DNA of 64,000 nt, taken from positions 62,001 through 126,000 of the forward strand of contig CAZWMT010000003.1 of NCBI GenBank assembly GCA_964635055.1, given 5' to 3'. Source of the DNA: JAEUJM01 sp964635055 (lineage in GTDB: Bacteria; Actinomycetota; Acidimicrobiia; Acidimicrobiales; DATDAH01). The notes beneath the pieces are model-generated. The model did no database searches, was not told the origin of the DNA, and saw nothing but the letters and a program-made list of their open reading frames with translations. The position numbers and the translations under genes are program-made. Shown one piece after another: positions 1-7,226 of this stretch (positions within the stretch are counted from its first letter, which is position 1; each line of letters begins with the position of its first letter).

Positions 1-1300
1 CCGCCAGCACCCAGGTCCGGGGGCCCGGCCGGCGGAAGTCCGGCAGCACGGGTCGCACCACCCGCACCCACGGCGCGGTCGTGTCGTCGAAGTCGATCAC
101 CAGGCGCAACCGCTCGGCCAGCACCTCCGCCACGAGCCACGCCCAGGTGAGCACGCTGACGACCGCGGCCAGGGCGAACCACCGCACTGCGGCGGCGTTG
201 CGGTCGAGCCACCACGCGGCGGCGACCACCACCAGGGGCACCACCACCACCACCTGACGACCCGGCCACCAGTAGCCGTGCATGGTGAGAGCAACCCACG
301 TCGCGGTGGCCCAGCCGGCCAACAGAGGCAGCACGAGGGCCGACCAGCCGTCCGGGCGCCGACGCGCCAGGGCGCCGAGGGCAACCAGCGCGAAGAGGAA
401 GACCGGCGCCCACGTCACGAGACCGAACGAGCGGTCGACCATCAGGCCGACGAGTCGCTGCGACCGGCCGACGTAGTCCGGGTCCACCCCGATGACGCCG
501 GCCTCACCCGTCTGGACGAAGTGGTCACCGCTGGCGTAGACGGTCCACCCGCCGTACACGACCCGGTGGACCGCGATGAAGGCGGCGCCGGCGACGGCGA
601 GCGCGCCGGTGAGCAGGGCGGCGCCCCGCCGGTCGCCCGCCCGCCACCGGTCGGTGAGCGCCAGGGCCACCAGCGTGGTCGCCACCGGCACGTACTTCAC
701 CGCCAACCACGGCAGCGCCACGACCGCGAGGAGGAACACGATCCTCCCCCGCCGCCCGAACGACCCGGTGAGCGCGCCGACCGCGAGGATCGTGGCCAGA
801 CCGGCGGGCAGCTCGGGGTAGACCTGCACCGCGTACGCCGCCAGCGGCGCCGCGAGCGAGAACGCCGCCGACACCCCGAGGGCTACAGGGGGCGACACCC
901 CGAAGCGGCGCACGGCCACCCAGGCCGTGGCCGCGGCGAGCACACCGGCGAGGGCGGCGAGGGCGAGCTTCGCGGCCCACCACCCGCCGATTAGCATGGG
1001 GACCGCGAGCACGGCCGGCAGGAGGGGGTCGTGAGGGCTGATCTCGCGCCCGTCGGCCGTGGGCTCGGTCTGCACCGGCAACTCGGCGGCGTGGAACACC
1101 CGCCAGCGCTCCGCCCGGAGCTCGTCGCTGATGTCGAGGTCGAGGTCCTCACCGATGCTGATGGCGCTCAGCAGGTACTGCGGCTCGTCGGCGGTGGTAC
1201 GGCCCCCGTAGGTGGCGTGAGCGGGCGCCGCCAGGGCGGTCCACAGCGCCACGACGACCGCCAACCCGGCGAGCCACCAGCGCAGACGGGTCGCAGACAT
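1..1300 (-). CDS. Polytopic membrane protein, GT-C glycosyltransferase-like (3' end cut by window edge)
   Basis: Read on the minus strand from an ATG at 1300, the frame is open without a stop to the left edge, giving at least 433 residues. The product starts MSATRLRWWLAGLAVVVALW, so the N-terminus is a membrane anchor. It continues with a polar loop containing TADEPQYLLSA, then about eight to ten hydrophobic segments. An acidic DE pair in the first outside loop followed by many membrane spans is typical of GT-C enzymes that take sugars from polyprenyl-phosphate donors (family knowledge); which sugar and acceptor cannot be told. It diverges from the flippase-GT2 fusion at 1354, whose GT2 half could make such a donor (inference). 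A DtxR-like dyad lies in the 53-bp gap between the two genes. It could instead be a non-catalytic membrane protein. Confidence 0.6.
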   Translation of the reverse strand, partial: MSATRLRWWLAGLAVVVALWTALAAPAHATYGGRTTADEPQYLLSAISIGEDLDLDISDELRAERWRVFHAAELPVQTEPTADGREISPHDPLLPAVLAVPMLIGGWWAAKLALAALAGVLAAATAWVAVRRFGVSPPVALGVSAAFSLAAPLAAYAVQVYPELPAGLATILAVGALTGSFGRRGRIVFLLAVVALPWLAVKYVPVATTLVALALTDRWRAGDRRGAALLTGALAVAGAAFIAVHRVVYGGWTVYASGDHFVQTGEAGVIGVDPDYVGRSQRLVGLMVDRSFGLVTWAPVFLFALVALGALARRRPDGWSALVLPLLAGWATATWVALTMHGYWWPGRQVVVVVPLVVVAAAWWLDRNAAAVRWFALAAVVSVLTWAWLVAEVLAERLRLVIDFDDTTAPWVRVVRPVLPDFRRPGPRTWVLA

Positions 1301-1335
1301 CGCCCGCACCGTATCGCTTCACCCGACGCCGCGTG

Positions 1336-1349
1336 TAAGGTTCACCTAA
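1336..1349. promoter_or_regulatory. DtxR/IdeR-like iron box 1
   Basis: TAAGGTTCACCTAA, a 14-bp imperfect dyad lying between the divergent starts at 1300 and 1354. It matches the sites at 5477, 8752 and 10270 in the right half (A/C CCTAA) and in overall layout. The published DtxR/IdeR operator is longer (19 bp) but built from the same TTAGG/CCTAA halves. Regulator identity is inference. Confidence 0.55.
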
Positions 1350-1353
1350 CGCC

Positions 1354-3192
1354 ATGTCCGCCACCGTCGCCCCCCACACCAACGAGGCCGCCCCCGACAC
1401 ACGCGGGAGCACCGGCGCCACCGGCACCGAGGCCGCGGGCGCGGGCGCGGGCGACGCAACCGCCGCAACCGGCCCGACCGGCGCCTCGCCCGCGTTTGAC
1501 ACCGGTGACGCCCGACCCCGCCGGCTCTCGGCCGCGGCGTCAAAACGGGCCGTCCTCCTCGGCGCCGCGGTGTTCGTCGCCGCCGGCGTGGTCGTGGCCC
1601 GCGCCGTCGACACCGACGCCCTGCGGGCCAGCGCCACGGCGATGGCCGACCGCCCTGTCGTGGTGGTGCTGGCGTTGGGTGTGTTCGGCCTCGCGTTCGT
1701 CCTGCGGGCGGTCGCCTGGCGCCGGGTGCTGCCCGGGCTGTCGTTCGGCCAGTCGCTGGCCGCCATCCATCTGGCCTTCGGCGCCAACCACGTGCTGCCG
1801 CTGCGCCTCGGCGAGCCCCTTCGCGTCGTCAGCGTCGTGCGCCGGGCCGACGTGCCCCTGGCCGAGGCCACCTCGTCAACCGTGGCGCTTCGGGCGGCCG
1901 ACATCGTGGCGGTGCTGGCGCTCGGCGCCCTGGTGGGCCCGACGGTCGTCGCCGACCTGCTCGGGGCCTGGGCCTGGGCGGTGCTGGCCCTGGTCCTCAC
2001 CGTCGGCGCCGCCGGCGTGTGGTGGCTGCGCCGGTCCGCCCGCACCTCTCGCATCGACGTGCGACTGCCAGGGCCCGCGGTTGCCGGGCTGACGGTCGCG
2101 GCGTGGTTGGCCGAGAGCGTGCTCACCTGGCAGGCCTCACACTGGGCCGGCCTCGACCTGACCTACGGCCAGGCGGTGGTGGTGACCGCGGTCGCGGTCG
2201 GCGCCCAGATCGCGGCGATCGCCCCGAGCGGTTTCGGCACCTACGAGGCCGCCGCGGTCGCGGCCTACGTCGCCCTCGGCTACGACGGCGCCACCGGCCT
2301 GGCCGCCGCCCTGATGGTGCACGCCCTCACCACGGCGTACTCGCTGGTGGTGGGCGCCATCGCCGTGTTCGCGCCCGCCCCGGGGCTGCTCGGCCGCTTC
2401 CGCCTCCCCGCCGCCCCCGATCCCCAAGCCGCCCCGAGAGCAGGATTACCTGGTGGACAACCACCTCCCAGGTGGTCGAGCACCAAGAATCCCGGGGATC
2501 CGGGCCGCGATCGGCCGATCGTGCTGTTCCTGCCCGCCCACGACGAGGCGGCGACAGTGGGCCGGGTGGTCCGCCGTGTGCCCCAGGCGGTCGCCGGCCA
2601 CCCCGTTCGCTGCCTGGTGATCGACGACGGCTCCACCGACGACACCGCGGCCCGCGCCCTCGCGGCCGGTGCCGAGGTGATCTCGATGCCGGCCAACCAG
2701 GGGCTGGGGGCGGCCGTGCGCCGGGGGTTCGCCGAGGCCACGGCCCTCGATGCCGTCGCCTCGGTGTTCTGCGACGCCGACGGCGAGTACGACCCCGCCG
2801 AGCTCGAGCGCCTGGTCGCGCCGATCCTGGCCGGCCGGGCCGACTACGTCGTGGGCTCGCGCTTCGCCGGTGGCCCGCGGCGCATGCGCCCGCATCGCCA
2901 CGTCGGCAACCGGGTGCTGACGCTGGCGGTGTCGATCGTCTCCCGCCGTCGCATCACCGACGGCCAGAGCGGGTACCGGGCCCTGTCGGCCGACGCCACC
3001 GCCGCGGCCGAGGTGATCCACGACTTCAACTACGCACAGGTGCTCACGCTCGACCTGCTGGCCAAGGGCTACCGGTACGCCGAGGTGCCCATCAGCTACC
3101 GCTTCCGGACCCAGGGGCAGTCGTTCATCCGCCTGGGCACCTACCTGCGCAACGTGGTGCCGGCGGTGTACGTGGAGCTGAACCATAGTTGA
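1354..3192 (+). CDS. Fusion of UPF0104/LPG-synthase-type flippase domain and GT2 glycosyltransferase
   Basis: 612 residues. Residues 1-60 are a disordered Ala/Gly/Thr stretch. Residues 65-355 are a multi-span membrane domain of the LPG_synthase_TM type (family PF03706 by pattern; hallmark FGANHVLPLRLGEPLRV near 143-157). From about residue 386 a GT2 domain follows with VIDDGSTDDT, CDADGEYD as the metal-binding DXD-like motif, GSRFAGG and DGQSGYRAL, resembling dolichol/polyprenyl-phosphate mannosyltransferases. The likely role is to charge a polyprenyl phosphate with a sugar and help move it across the membrane (inference). The two domains are usually separate proteins. The linker, residues 364-380, is encoded by a palindromic repeat (see 2443). 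The ATG is 4 bp after an iron box. Confidence 0.8.
   Translation: MSATVAPHTNEAAPDTRGSTGATGTEAAGAGAGDATAATGPTGASPAFDTGDARPRRLSAAASKRAVLLGAAVFVAAGVVVARAVDTDALRASATAMADRPVVVVLALGVFGLAFVLRAVAWRRVLPGLSFGQSLAAIHLAFGANHVLPLRLGEPLRVVSVVRRADVPLAEATSSTVALRAADIVAVLALGALVGPTVVADLLGAWAWAVLALVLTVGAAGVWWLRRSARTSRIDVRLPGPAVAGLTVAAWLAESVLTWQASHWAGLDLTYGQAVVVTAVAVGAQIAAIAPSGFGTYEAAAVAAYVALGYDGATGLAAALMVHALTTAYSLVVGAIAVFAPAPGLLGRFRLPAAPDPQAAPRAGLPGGQPPPRWSSTKNPGDPGRDRPIVLFLPAHDEAATVGRVVRRVPQAVAGHPVRCLVIDDGSTDDTAARALAAGAEVISMPANQGLGAAVRRGFAEATALDAVASVFCDADGEYDPAELERLVAPILAGRADYVVGSRFAGGPRRMRPHRHVGNRVLTLAVSIVSRRRITDGQSGYRALSADATAAAEVIHDFNYAQVLTLDLLAKGYRYAEVPISYRFRTQGQSFIRLGTYLRNVVPAVYVELNHS
2443..2492. repeat. 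Palindromic repeat element inside a coding sequence
   Basis: A 50-bp palindrome. The outer arms are GGATTACCTGGTG and CACCAAGAATCC (the latter reads GGATTCTTGGTG in reverse complement). The inner arms ACCACCT and AGGTGGT flank a CCC centre. It shares AACCAC, CCCAGGTGGT and CACCAAGA in order and spacing with the intergenic element at 33716-33754, so the two are copies of one family. Here it is read through in frame and encodes the linker of the flippase-GT2 fusion. Confidence 0.8.
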
Positions 3193-3201
3193 CTTCATTC
3201 G

Positions 3202-3215
3202 TAAAGAGTACTTAA
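3202..3215. promoter_or_regulatory. Possible degenerate iron box upstream of efeO
   Basis: TAAAGAGTACTTAA sits 34 bp before the efeO start in an unusually AT-rich 57-bp gap. It keeps the spacing and outer bases of the four better iron boxes but has ACTTAA in place of the (A/C)CCTAA half. Its placement before an iron-uptake gene is the main support. Confidence 0.3.
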
Positions 3216-3249
3216 CTCCAGTCGGCCACCCCTCTACCAGGAGACCGAC

Positions 3250-4191
3250 GTGCCCCACCCGTCCCTCAACCTGCTCTGCGCCGCGACACTCGCCCTCGCC
3301 CTCGTCGGCGTCGCGTGCACCGACGACGGCAGCAACGTCCGCTCGGCCTCGGCCTCCGGGTCCGGCTCGGCGTCGGGGTCTGGCTCCGGGTCCGGCTCGA
3401 GCAGCGGCATCTCCGAGGACGAGGCGGCGCAGACCACCGACAACGAGCTGATCACCGAGGCGCTGGAGCAGTACAAGGTGTACGTCCTCGACCAGATCGA
3501 CCGCACCATCGAGGCCACCACGGTGTTCACCGACGCGGTCCGTGACGGCGACGTGACCGCCGCCCAGGAGGCCTACGCGCCCTCCCGCCAAGGCTGGGAG
3601 ACCATCGAGCCCGTCGCCGGCCTGGTCGAGGAGATCGACGGGGCCGTCGATGCCCGGGTCGATGACTTCGAAGGGGTCGACGACCCGGCCTTCACGGGTT
3701 GGCACCGCATCGAGTACCTGCTGTGGGAGGAGAACGACGCCGGGGCCGCCGTCGAGTTCGCCGATCAGCTCGACGCCGACCTGCAGACGCTGAAGCGGGA
3801 GGTGACCAACATGGACATCCCGCCCGCCGCCCTCGTGGTGGGTGCCGCCGACCTGATCGAGGAGGTGTCCACCGGCAAGATCACCGGCGAGGAGGACCGC
3901 TACTCGGGCACCGACCTGTGGGACTTCGCCGCCAACGTCGAGGGCTCGGAGGCGGGCATCGAGCTGTTGGCCCCCGCCCTCGAGCAGGCCGACCCCGAGC
4001 TTCTGGCCGACATCCAGGCCGACTTCGCCGAGCTCGACGAGCAGCTCGCCGAGTACGAGGACGGCGACGACGGCTACCTCGACTACTCCGAGCTCACCGA
4101 CGAGGACCGCGATGCCATGGCCGCCACCCTGGCCGGCCTCTCGGAGAAGCTCGCGGACATGGCCGGCGCACTCGACCTCGAGTCGAGTTGA
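3250..4191 (+). CDS. efeO: EfeO/EfeM-type iron-binding lipoprotein (M75/imelysin domain)
   Basis: 313 residues. A lipoprotein signal peptide ends at Cys23 (lipobox VGVAC), followed by a Ser/Gly linker to about residue 57. The rest is the alpha-helical M75/EfeO domain with the HxxE metal motif in GWHRIEYLLW. The N-terminal cupredoxin domain of E. coli EfeO is absent, so the form is like the short EfeM type. It is expected to bind ferrous or ferric iron outside the membrane and pass it to EfeB/EfeU. The GTG start has AGGAGA six bases upstream. efeB starts 1 bp after the stop, so the two are co-translated. The permease efeU is 6 kb away at 10286. Confidence 0.87.
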   Translation: MPHPSLNLLCAATLALALVGVACTDDGSNVRSASASGSGSASGSGSGSGSSSGISEDEAAQTTDNELITEALEQYKVYVLDQIDRTIEATTVFTDAVRDGDVTAAQEAYAPSRQGWETIEPVAGLVEEIDGAVDARVDDFEGVDDPAFTGWHRIEYLLWEENDAGAAVEFADQLDADLQTLKREVTNMDIPPAALVVGAADLIEEVSTGKITGEEDRYSGTDLWDFAANVEGSEAGIELLAPALEQADPELLADIQADFAELDEQLAEYEDGDDGYLDYSELTDEDRDAMAATLAGLSEKLADMAGALDLESS

Positions 4192-4192
4192 C

Positions 4193-5449
4193 GTGGCCGC
4201 GCTGAGCCGCCGGCGGTTCCTCCACACCGCCGGCGGCGCCGCCCTGCTCGGCGGCGCCGCCGCGGTGTTGCCCGCCTGTGCGAGCGGCGACGACCGCGGT
4301 TCGGTCGACCTTGCCACGGCTGCGGTCGACACCGAGCACCGCTACCTCGACCCGCTCGGTGCCCACCAGGTGGGCGTCGTGGCCACCCACCAGGCCGAGG
4401 GCCTCCTGGCCGCCTTCGACGTGCACGCTCGCGACCGTGACGAATTGCGCGACGCCTTCGAGTCGCTGACGGACGAGATCCGGCGCCTCATGACCGGCAC
4501 CCCCTACGAGGAGCGTGACCCCGACTACCCGCCGCTGTACACGGGCTCTGTGGGCAACCCCCCGCCACCGGCCGACCTGAGCGTGGTGGTCTCGGTGGGT
4601 GCCAGCCTGTTCGACGACCGCTTCGGCCTGGCCGACCGCCGGCCCGCCGAGCTCGAGCGCATGCCGTTCCTCGCCAACGACCGCCTCGACCCCGCTCGCT
4701 CGCACGGCGACGTGTTGCTGTCCATCGCCAGCGCGGACCAGGAGGTCACCCTGTTCGCGTTGCGCCAGCTGATGCGGGCCACGCGGGGCAACCTGGGACT
4801 GCACTGGATGCTGGAGGGCTACAACCGGCGCACCCAGGCGGAACCCGGCGAAGCGGGGGTGCGCAACCTGATGGGCTTCGTGGATGGCACGGCCAACCTC
4901 GACCCCACCGACGACGCGCTGATGGACCGACTCGTATGGGTCGCCGAGGACGACGACGAGCCGGCCTGGGCGGTGGGTGGCACCTACCAGGTCGTGCGGG
5001 TGATCCGGATGTTCGTCGAGTTCTGGGACCGGACCCGGCTCGGCGAGCAGGAGGCACTGATCGGGCGGCGCAAGTCCACCGGCGCCCCGCTCGACGGCGA
5101 GGTCGAGACCGACATCCCGGACTTCGCGGCCGACCCGGGGGGTGACGTCACCCCCCTCGACGCCCACATCCGCCTGGCCAACCCCCGCACCCCCGAGACC
5201 GACGACCAACGCATCCTGCGCAAGGGCTTCAGCTTCTCCCGCGGGTTCGACGGGGACGGCCAACTCGACCAGGGGCTGGCGTTCGTGTCGTACCAGCGCA
5301 GCCTCGAGCGCCAGTTCCTCCCGGTGCAGGCCCGCCTGGCCGGTGAGCCCCTGGAGGAGTACCTGCTGCCCGAGGGCGGCGGGTTCTTCTTCGCCCTACC
5401 GGGCACGCCCGACGAGCGCGGGTTCCTCGGCGACGGCCTGTTCCGGTGA
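4193..5449 (+). CDS. efeB: EfeB, Tat-exported DyP-type haem peroxidase (deferrochelatase)
   Basis: About 418 residues from GTG 4193; a longer frame from 4112 would run inside efeO, and the Tat motif SRRRFLHTAGG lies right after this GTG. The signal ends near LPAC, so the protein may also be lipid-anchored. DyP hallmarks are GFVDGTANL (GxxDG distal motif) and the proximal histidine in AHIRLANPR. In the Efe system EfeB oxidises ferrous iron or releases iron from haem outside the cell, using haem as cofactor (family knowledge). It directly follows efeO. The next genes encode iron storage proteins after a 72-bp gap with an iron box. Confidence 0.9.
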   Translation: MAALSRRRFLHTAGGAALLGGAAAVLPACASGDDRGSVDLATAAVDTEHRYLDPLGAHQVGVVATHQAEGLLAAFDVHARDRDELRDAFESLTDEIRRLMTGTPYEERDPDYPPLYTGSVGNPPPPADLSVVVSVGASLFDDRFGLADRRPAELERMPFLANDRLDPARSHGDVLLSIASADQEVTLFALRQLMRATRGNLGLHWMLEGYNRRTQAEPGEAGVRNLMGFVDGTANLDPTDDALMDRLVWVAEDDDEPAWAVGGTYQVVRVIRMFVEFWDRTRLGEQEALIGRRKSTGAPLDGEVETDIPDFAADPGGDVTPLDAHIRLANPRTPETDDQRILRKGFSFSRGFDGDGQLDQGLAFVSYQRSLERQFLPVQARLAGEPLEEYLLPEGGGFFFALPGTPDERGFLGDGLFR

Positions 5450-5476
5450 CGGAAGCGGGTTGACAGGCACGTGCTG

Positions 5477-5490
5477 ATAGGGAACCCTAA
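5477..5490. promoter_or_regulatory. DtxR/IdeR-like iron box 2
   Basis: ATAGGGAACCCTAA, a near-perfect dyad (TAGGG AA CCCTA), 31 bp before the ATG of the small gene that leads into bfd and bfr. In mycobacteria IdeR controls bfrA as well as uptake genes, which fits a site here. Confidence 0.6.
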
Positions 5491-5521
5491 CAATGTGGGA
5501 GAAGAGCCCGAGCCAAGAGTC

Positions 5522-5737
5522 ATGAGGATCTCCCACCGCCCCGACCAGGGCCGTTTCCTGCACGCCGGCTTCCAGCGGCTGACGGGCCAGCACCTCGTGC
5601 TGGGGGCCCGCGGCGCGCGGTGCACCGTGTTCGGCGTGCTCCACCGCCGGGCCGTGACCCAGCAGGTGTCGCTGCCGACCGCCGTCGACCTGGCCCGGCG
5701 GGGGCTGTCCACCGTCGTGCGGGTCGAGGAGGCCTGA
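5522..5737 (+). CDS. Small conserved-looking protein of unknown function in the bfd-bfr operon
   Basis: 71 residues from ATG 5522; an upstream GTG at 5471 would start before the iron box and is unlikely. Third codon positions are almost all G or C, as in the neighbours, which supports real coding. The product is basic (several Arg, three His, one Cys), has no membrane segment and no domain I recognise. The stop is 4 bp before bfd and an iron box is upstream, so a role in iron handling is plausible by context only. Confidence 0.6.
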   Translation: MRISHRPDQGRFLHAGFQRLTGQHLVLGARGARCTVFGVLHRRAVTQQVSLPTAVDLARRGLSTVVRVEEA

Positions 5738-5741
5738 CGGC

Positions 5742-5927
5742 ATGGTCGTGTGCCACTGCGAAGCGGTGAACGACCGCACGATCCGGGACGAGATCGAGCG
5801 GGGGGCCCTCGACGCCGACGCCCTGGCCGAGCGCTGCGGCGCGGGTGGTCAGTGTGGCGGCTGCCATGAGACGATCCTGGCGCTGCTGCGCCAGTTCGGC
5901 CTCGATGCCGAGCCCAGCGCCGCCTGA
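5742..5927 (+). CDS. bfd: Bacterioferritin-associated ferredoxin (Bfd-like)
   Basis: 61 residues with the Bfd-like [2Fe-2S] pattern: CHC at Cys4/Cys6 and CGGC at Cys38/Cys41. In the studied system Bfd docks on bacterioferritin and feeds electrons through the haem to release stored iron as Fe2+. It lies 34 bp before bfr and 4 bp after the small unknown gene, so the three probably form one iron-controlled operon. Confidence 0.88.
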   Translation: MVVCHCEAVNDRTIRDEIERGALDADALAERCGAGGQCGGCHETILALLRQFGLDAEPSAA

Positions 5928-5961
5928 CGCCCCACCCACCCGCCGCAAGGAGACCACGGAC

Positions 5962-6438
5962 ATGCAGGGCGACCCCGAGATCATCGAGCTTCTCAACGAG
6001 GTGCTGACGGCCGAGCTGACCGCCATCAACCAGTACTTCGTCCACGCCAAGATGTGCGAGAACTGGGGCTACCAGCGCCTGGCCGAGAAGGTGCGTGACG
6101 AGTCCATCGACGAGATGAAGGACGCCGACGAGCTCATCGAGCGCATCTTGTACCTCGAAGGCGTCCCCAACCTCCAGCGCCTCGGCACCGTCACCGTCGG
6201 CGAGACCGTGGCCGAGCAGTTCGCCCTCGACCTGGTGGTCGAGAAGGCAGCGGTCGACCGCTACAACCGCGGCATCGCCCTCGCCGTGGCCAAGGGCGAC
6301 AACGGCACGCGTGAACTGCTCGAGGAGCGCCTGAAGGGGGAGGAGTCCCACGCCGACTGGCTCGAGACCCAGCTCACCCTCATCGAACAGGTCGGTCTCC
6401 AGAACTACCTGTCCCAGCAGATCAACGGCGACGACTAG
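5962..6438 (+). CDS. bfr: Bacterioferritin
   Basis: 158 residues from ATG 5962, preceded by a good AAGGAGA site at 5946-5952; longer frames start inside bfd. It aligns without gaps to the E. coli Bfr pattern. Met52 (haem ligand) and ferroxidase residues Glu18, Glu51, Glu94, Glu127 and His130 are present, as is Tyr25. The site-1 ligand His54 is Asp54 here (motif IDEMKDADEL). It should form the 24-subunit, haem-containing iron store. Its 3' end overlaps the convergent zinc-ribbon gene by 17 bp. Confidence 0.93.
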   Translation: MQGDPEIIELLNEVLTAELTAINQYFVHAKMCENWGYQRLAEKVRDESIDEMKDADELIERILYLEGVPNLQRLGTVTVGETVAEQFALDLVVEKAAVDRYNRGIALAVAKGDNGTRELLEERLKGEESHADWLETQLTLIEQVGLQNYLSQQINGDD

Positions 6439-6628
6439 GGGATCCGTTCGGCGGCCACCGTCGCAGGACGGCCTCGGTCCCGCCGCACCGCGGACAACGG
6501 AACCGGTCGGGGCAGGCGCGCACCGCCTCAGGACCCCACGCACTTCGGTGGTCGGCGCGCCCGCAGGCCACGCACTGGCGCAACCAGACCACCGGGCCCG
6601 ATCGCTCACCGCTCGCGCGACGACGCAT
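6422..6628 (-). CDS. Small zinc-ribbon protein of unknown function
   Basis: 68 residues from ATG 6628. Two CxxC pairs, CVACG and CPRCGG, are separated by about 25 residues as in a zinc ribbon. The start overlaps the 3' end of the upstream unknown gene by 23 bp, suggesting translation coupling in a three-gene minus-strand operon led by the PepSY protein. The 3' end overlaps the bfr stop on the other strand. The Cys pattern and G/C-rich third positions are the support; no family is recognised. Confidence 0.5.
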   Translation of the reverse strand: MRRRASGERSGPVVWLRQCVACGRADHRSAWGPEAVRACPDRFRCPRCGGTEAVLRRWPPNGSPSRRR

Positions 6629-7226
6629 CAGCCGGTCCCACGATGAGCTCGGCCACCGCCAGGCGCACCACCACGCGCTCGAGCGCCTCGACCAGCGCGT
6701 GCTGGAGGCCCTGGTCGCCGGCATCGAGCTCCGCCCAGACGACGGTCACGTCGGTGGCACGGTCGAGGCGCAGGGCGATGCCCCAGAGGTCTGCGAGAGC
6801 TTCGAGGTCGTCAGCGTCGTCATCGTGACCGTCCCCTGCCACAGCAGCGTGGATCTCGTCGAGGCCGAGGGTCGTGGCGGTGACGAAGAGGTGGCGGCCC
6901 CCGAAGGGGACTCGATGGATCCCCGAGGCGAGGGTGGCCCCGCCGGGCGGCACGCCCACGTCGACGGCCGGATCGCCCCGGAGGTCGAGCAGGCGAACCG
7001 GGTGGCCGTCGCCGTGCATGCCCCACGCCCGCGCCACCGCCATCCGATACTGGCACGGCGTCAGGCGCAGGGCATCGGTGCTGTCGGCAGGGCCCGGGCG
7101 CGTCGGCTCGGCGGCGACCTCGACGCGCACGCCGTGGTGATCGCGGAGGCGCACGCGTAGGGCCGGAAGGGCGTGGGCCACCGTGGCGCTGACCCGCAGC
7201 GCGCGCAGGCCGTCGACGGTGATCAT
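6606..7226 (-). CDS. Unknown protein coupled to the PepSY membrane protein
   Basis: 206 residues. The ATG overlaps the stop of the PepSY gene as ATGA (7223-7226), so the two are translated together. The product is soluble, has no signal peptide, and contains an acidic stretch (DGHDDDADDLEALADLWG) near residue 135. No domain is recognised. Its position behind an iron box and a PepSY protein suggests a job in iron or redox handling, by context only. Confidence 0.6.
   Translation of the reverse strand: MITVDGLRALRVSATVAHALPALRVRLRDHHGVRVEVAAEPTRPGPADSTDALRLTPCQYRMAVARAWGMHGDGHPVRLLDLRGDPAVDVGVPPGGATLASGIHRVPFGGRHLFVTATTLGLDEIHAAVAGDGHDDDADDLEALADLWGIALRLDRATDVTVVWAELDAGDQGLQHALVEALERVVVRLAVAELIVGPADASSRER

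Noticed and set aside
278..994. 238-residue plus-strand frame
   Set aside because: Arg/Gly/His-rich shadow of the membrane protein read on the minus strand from 1300.
2446..4332. 628-residue minus-strand frame
   Set aside because: Shadow of the GT2 domain and efeO, which have clear family motifs and start signals on the plus strand.
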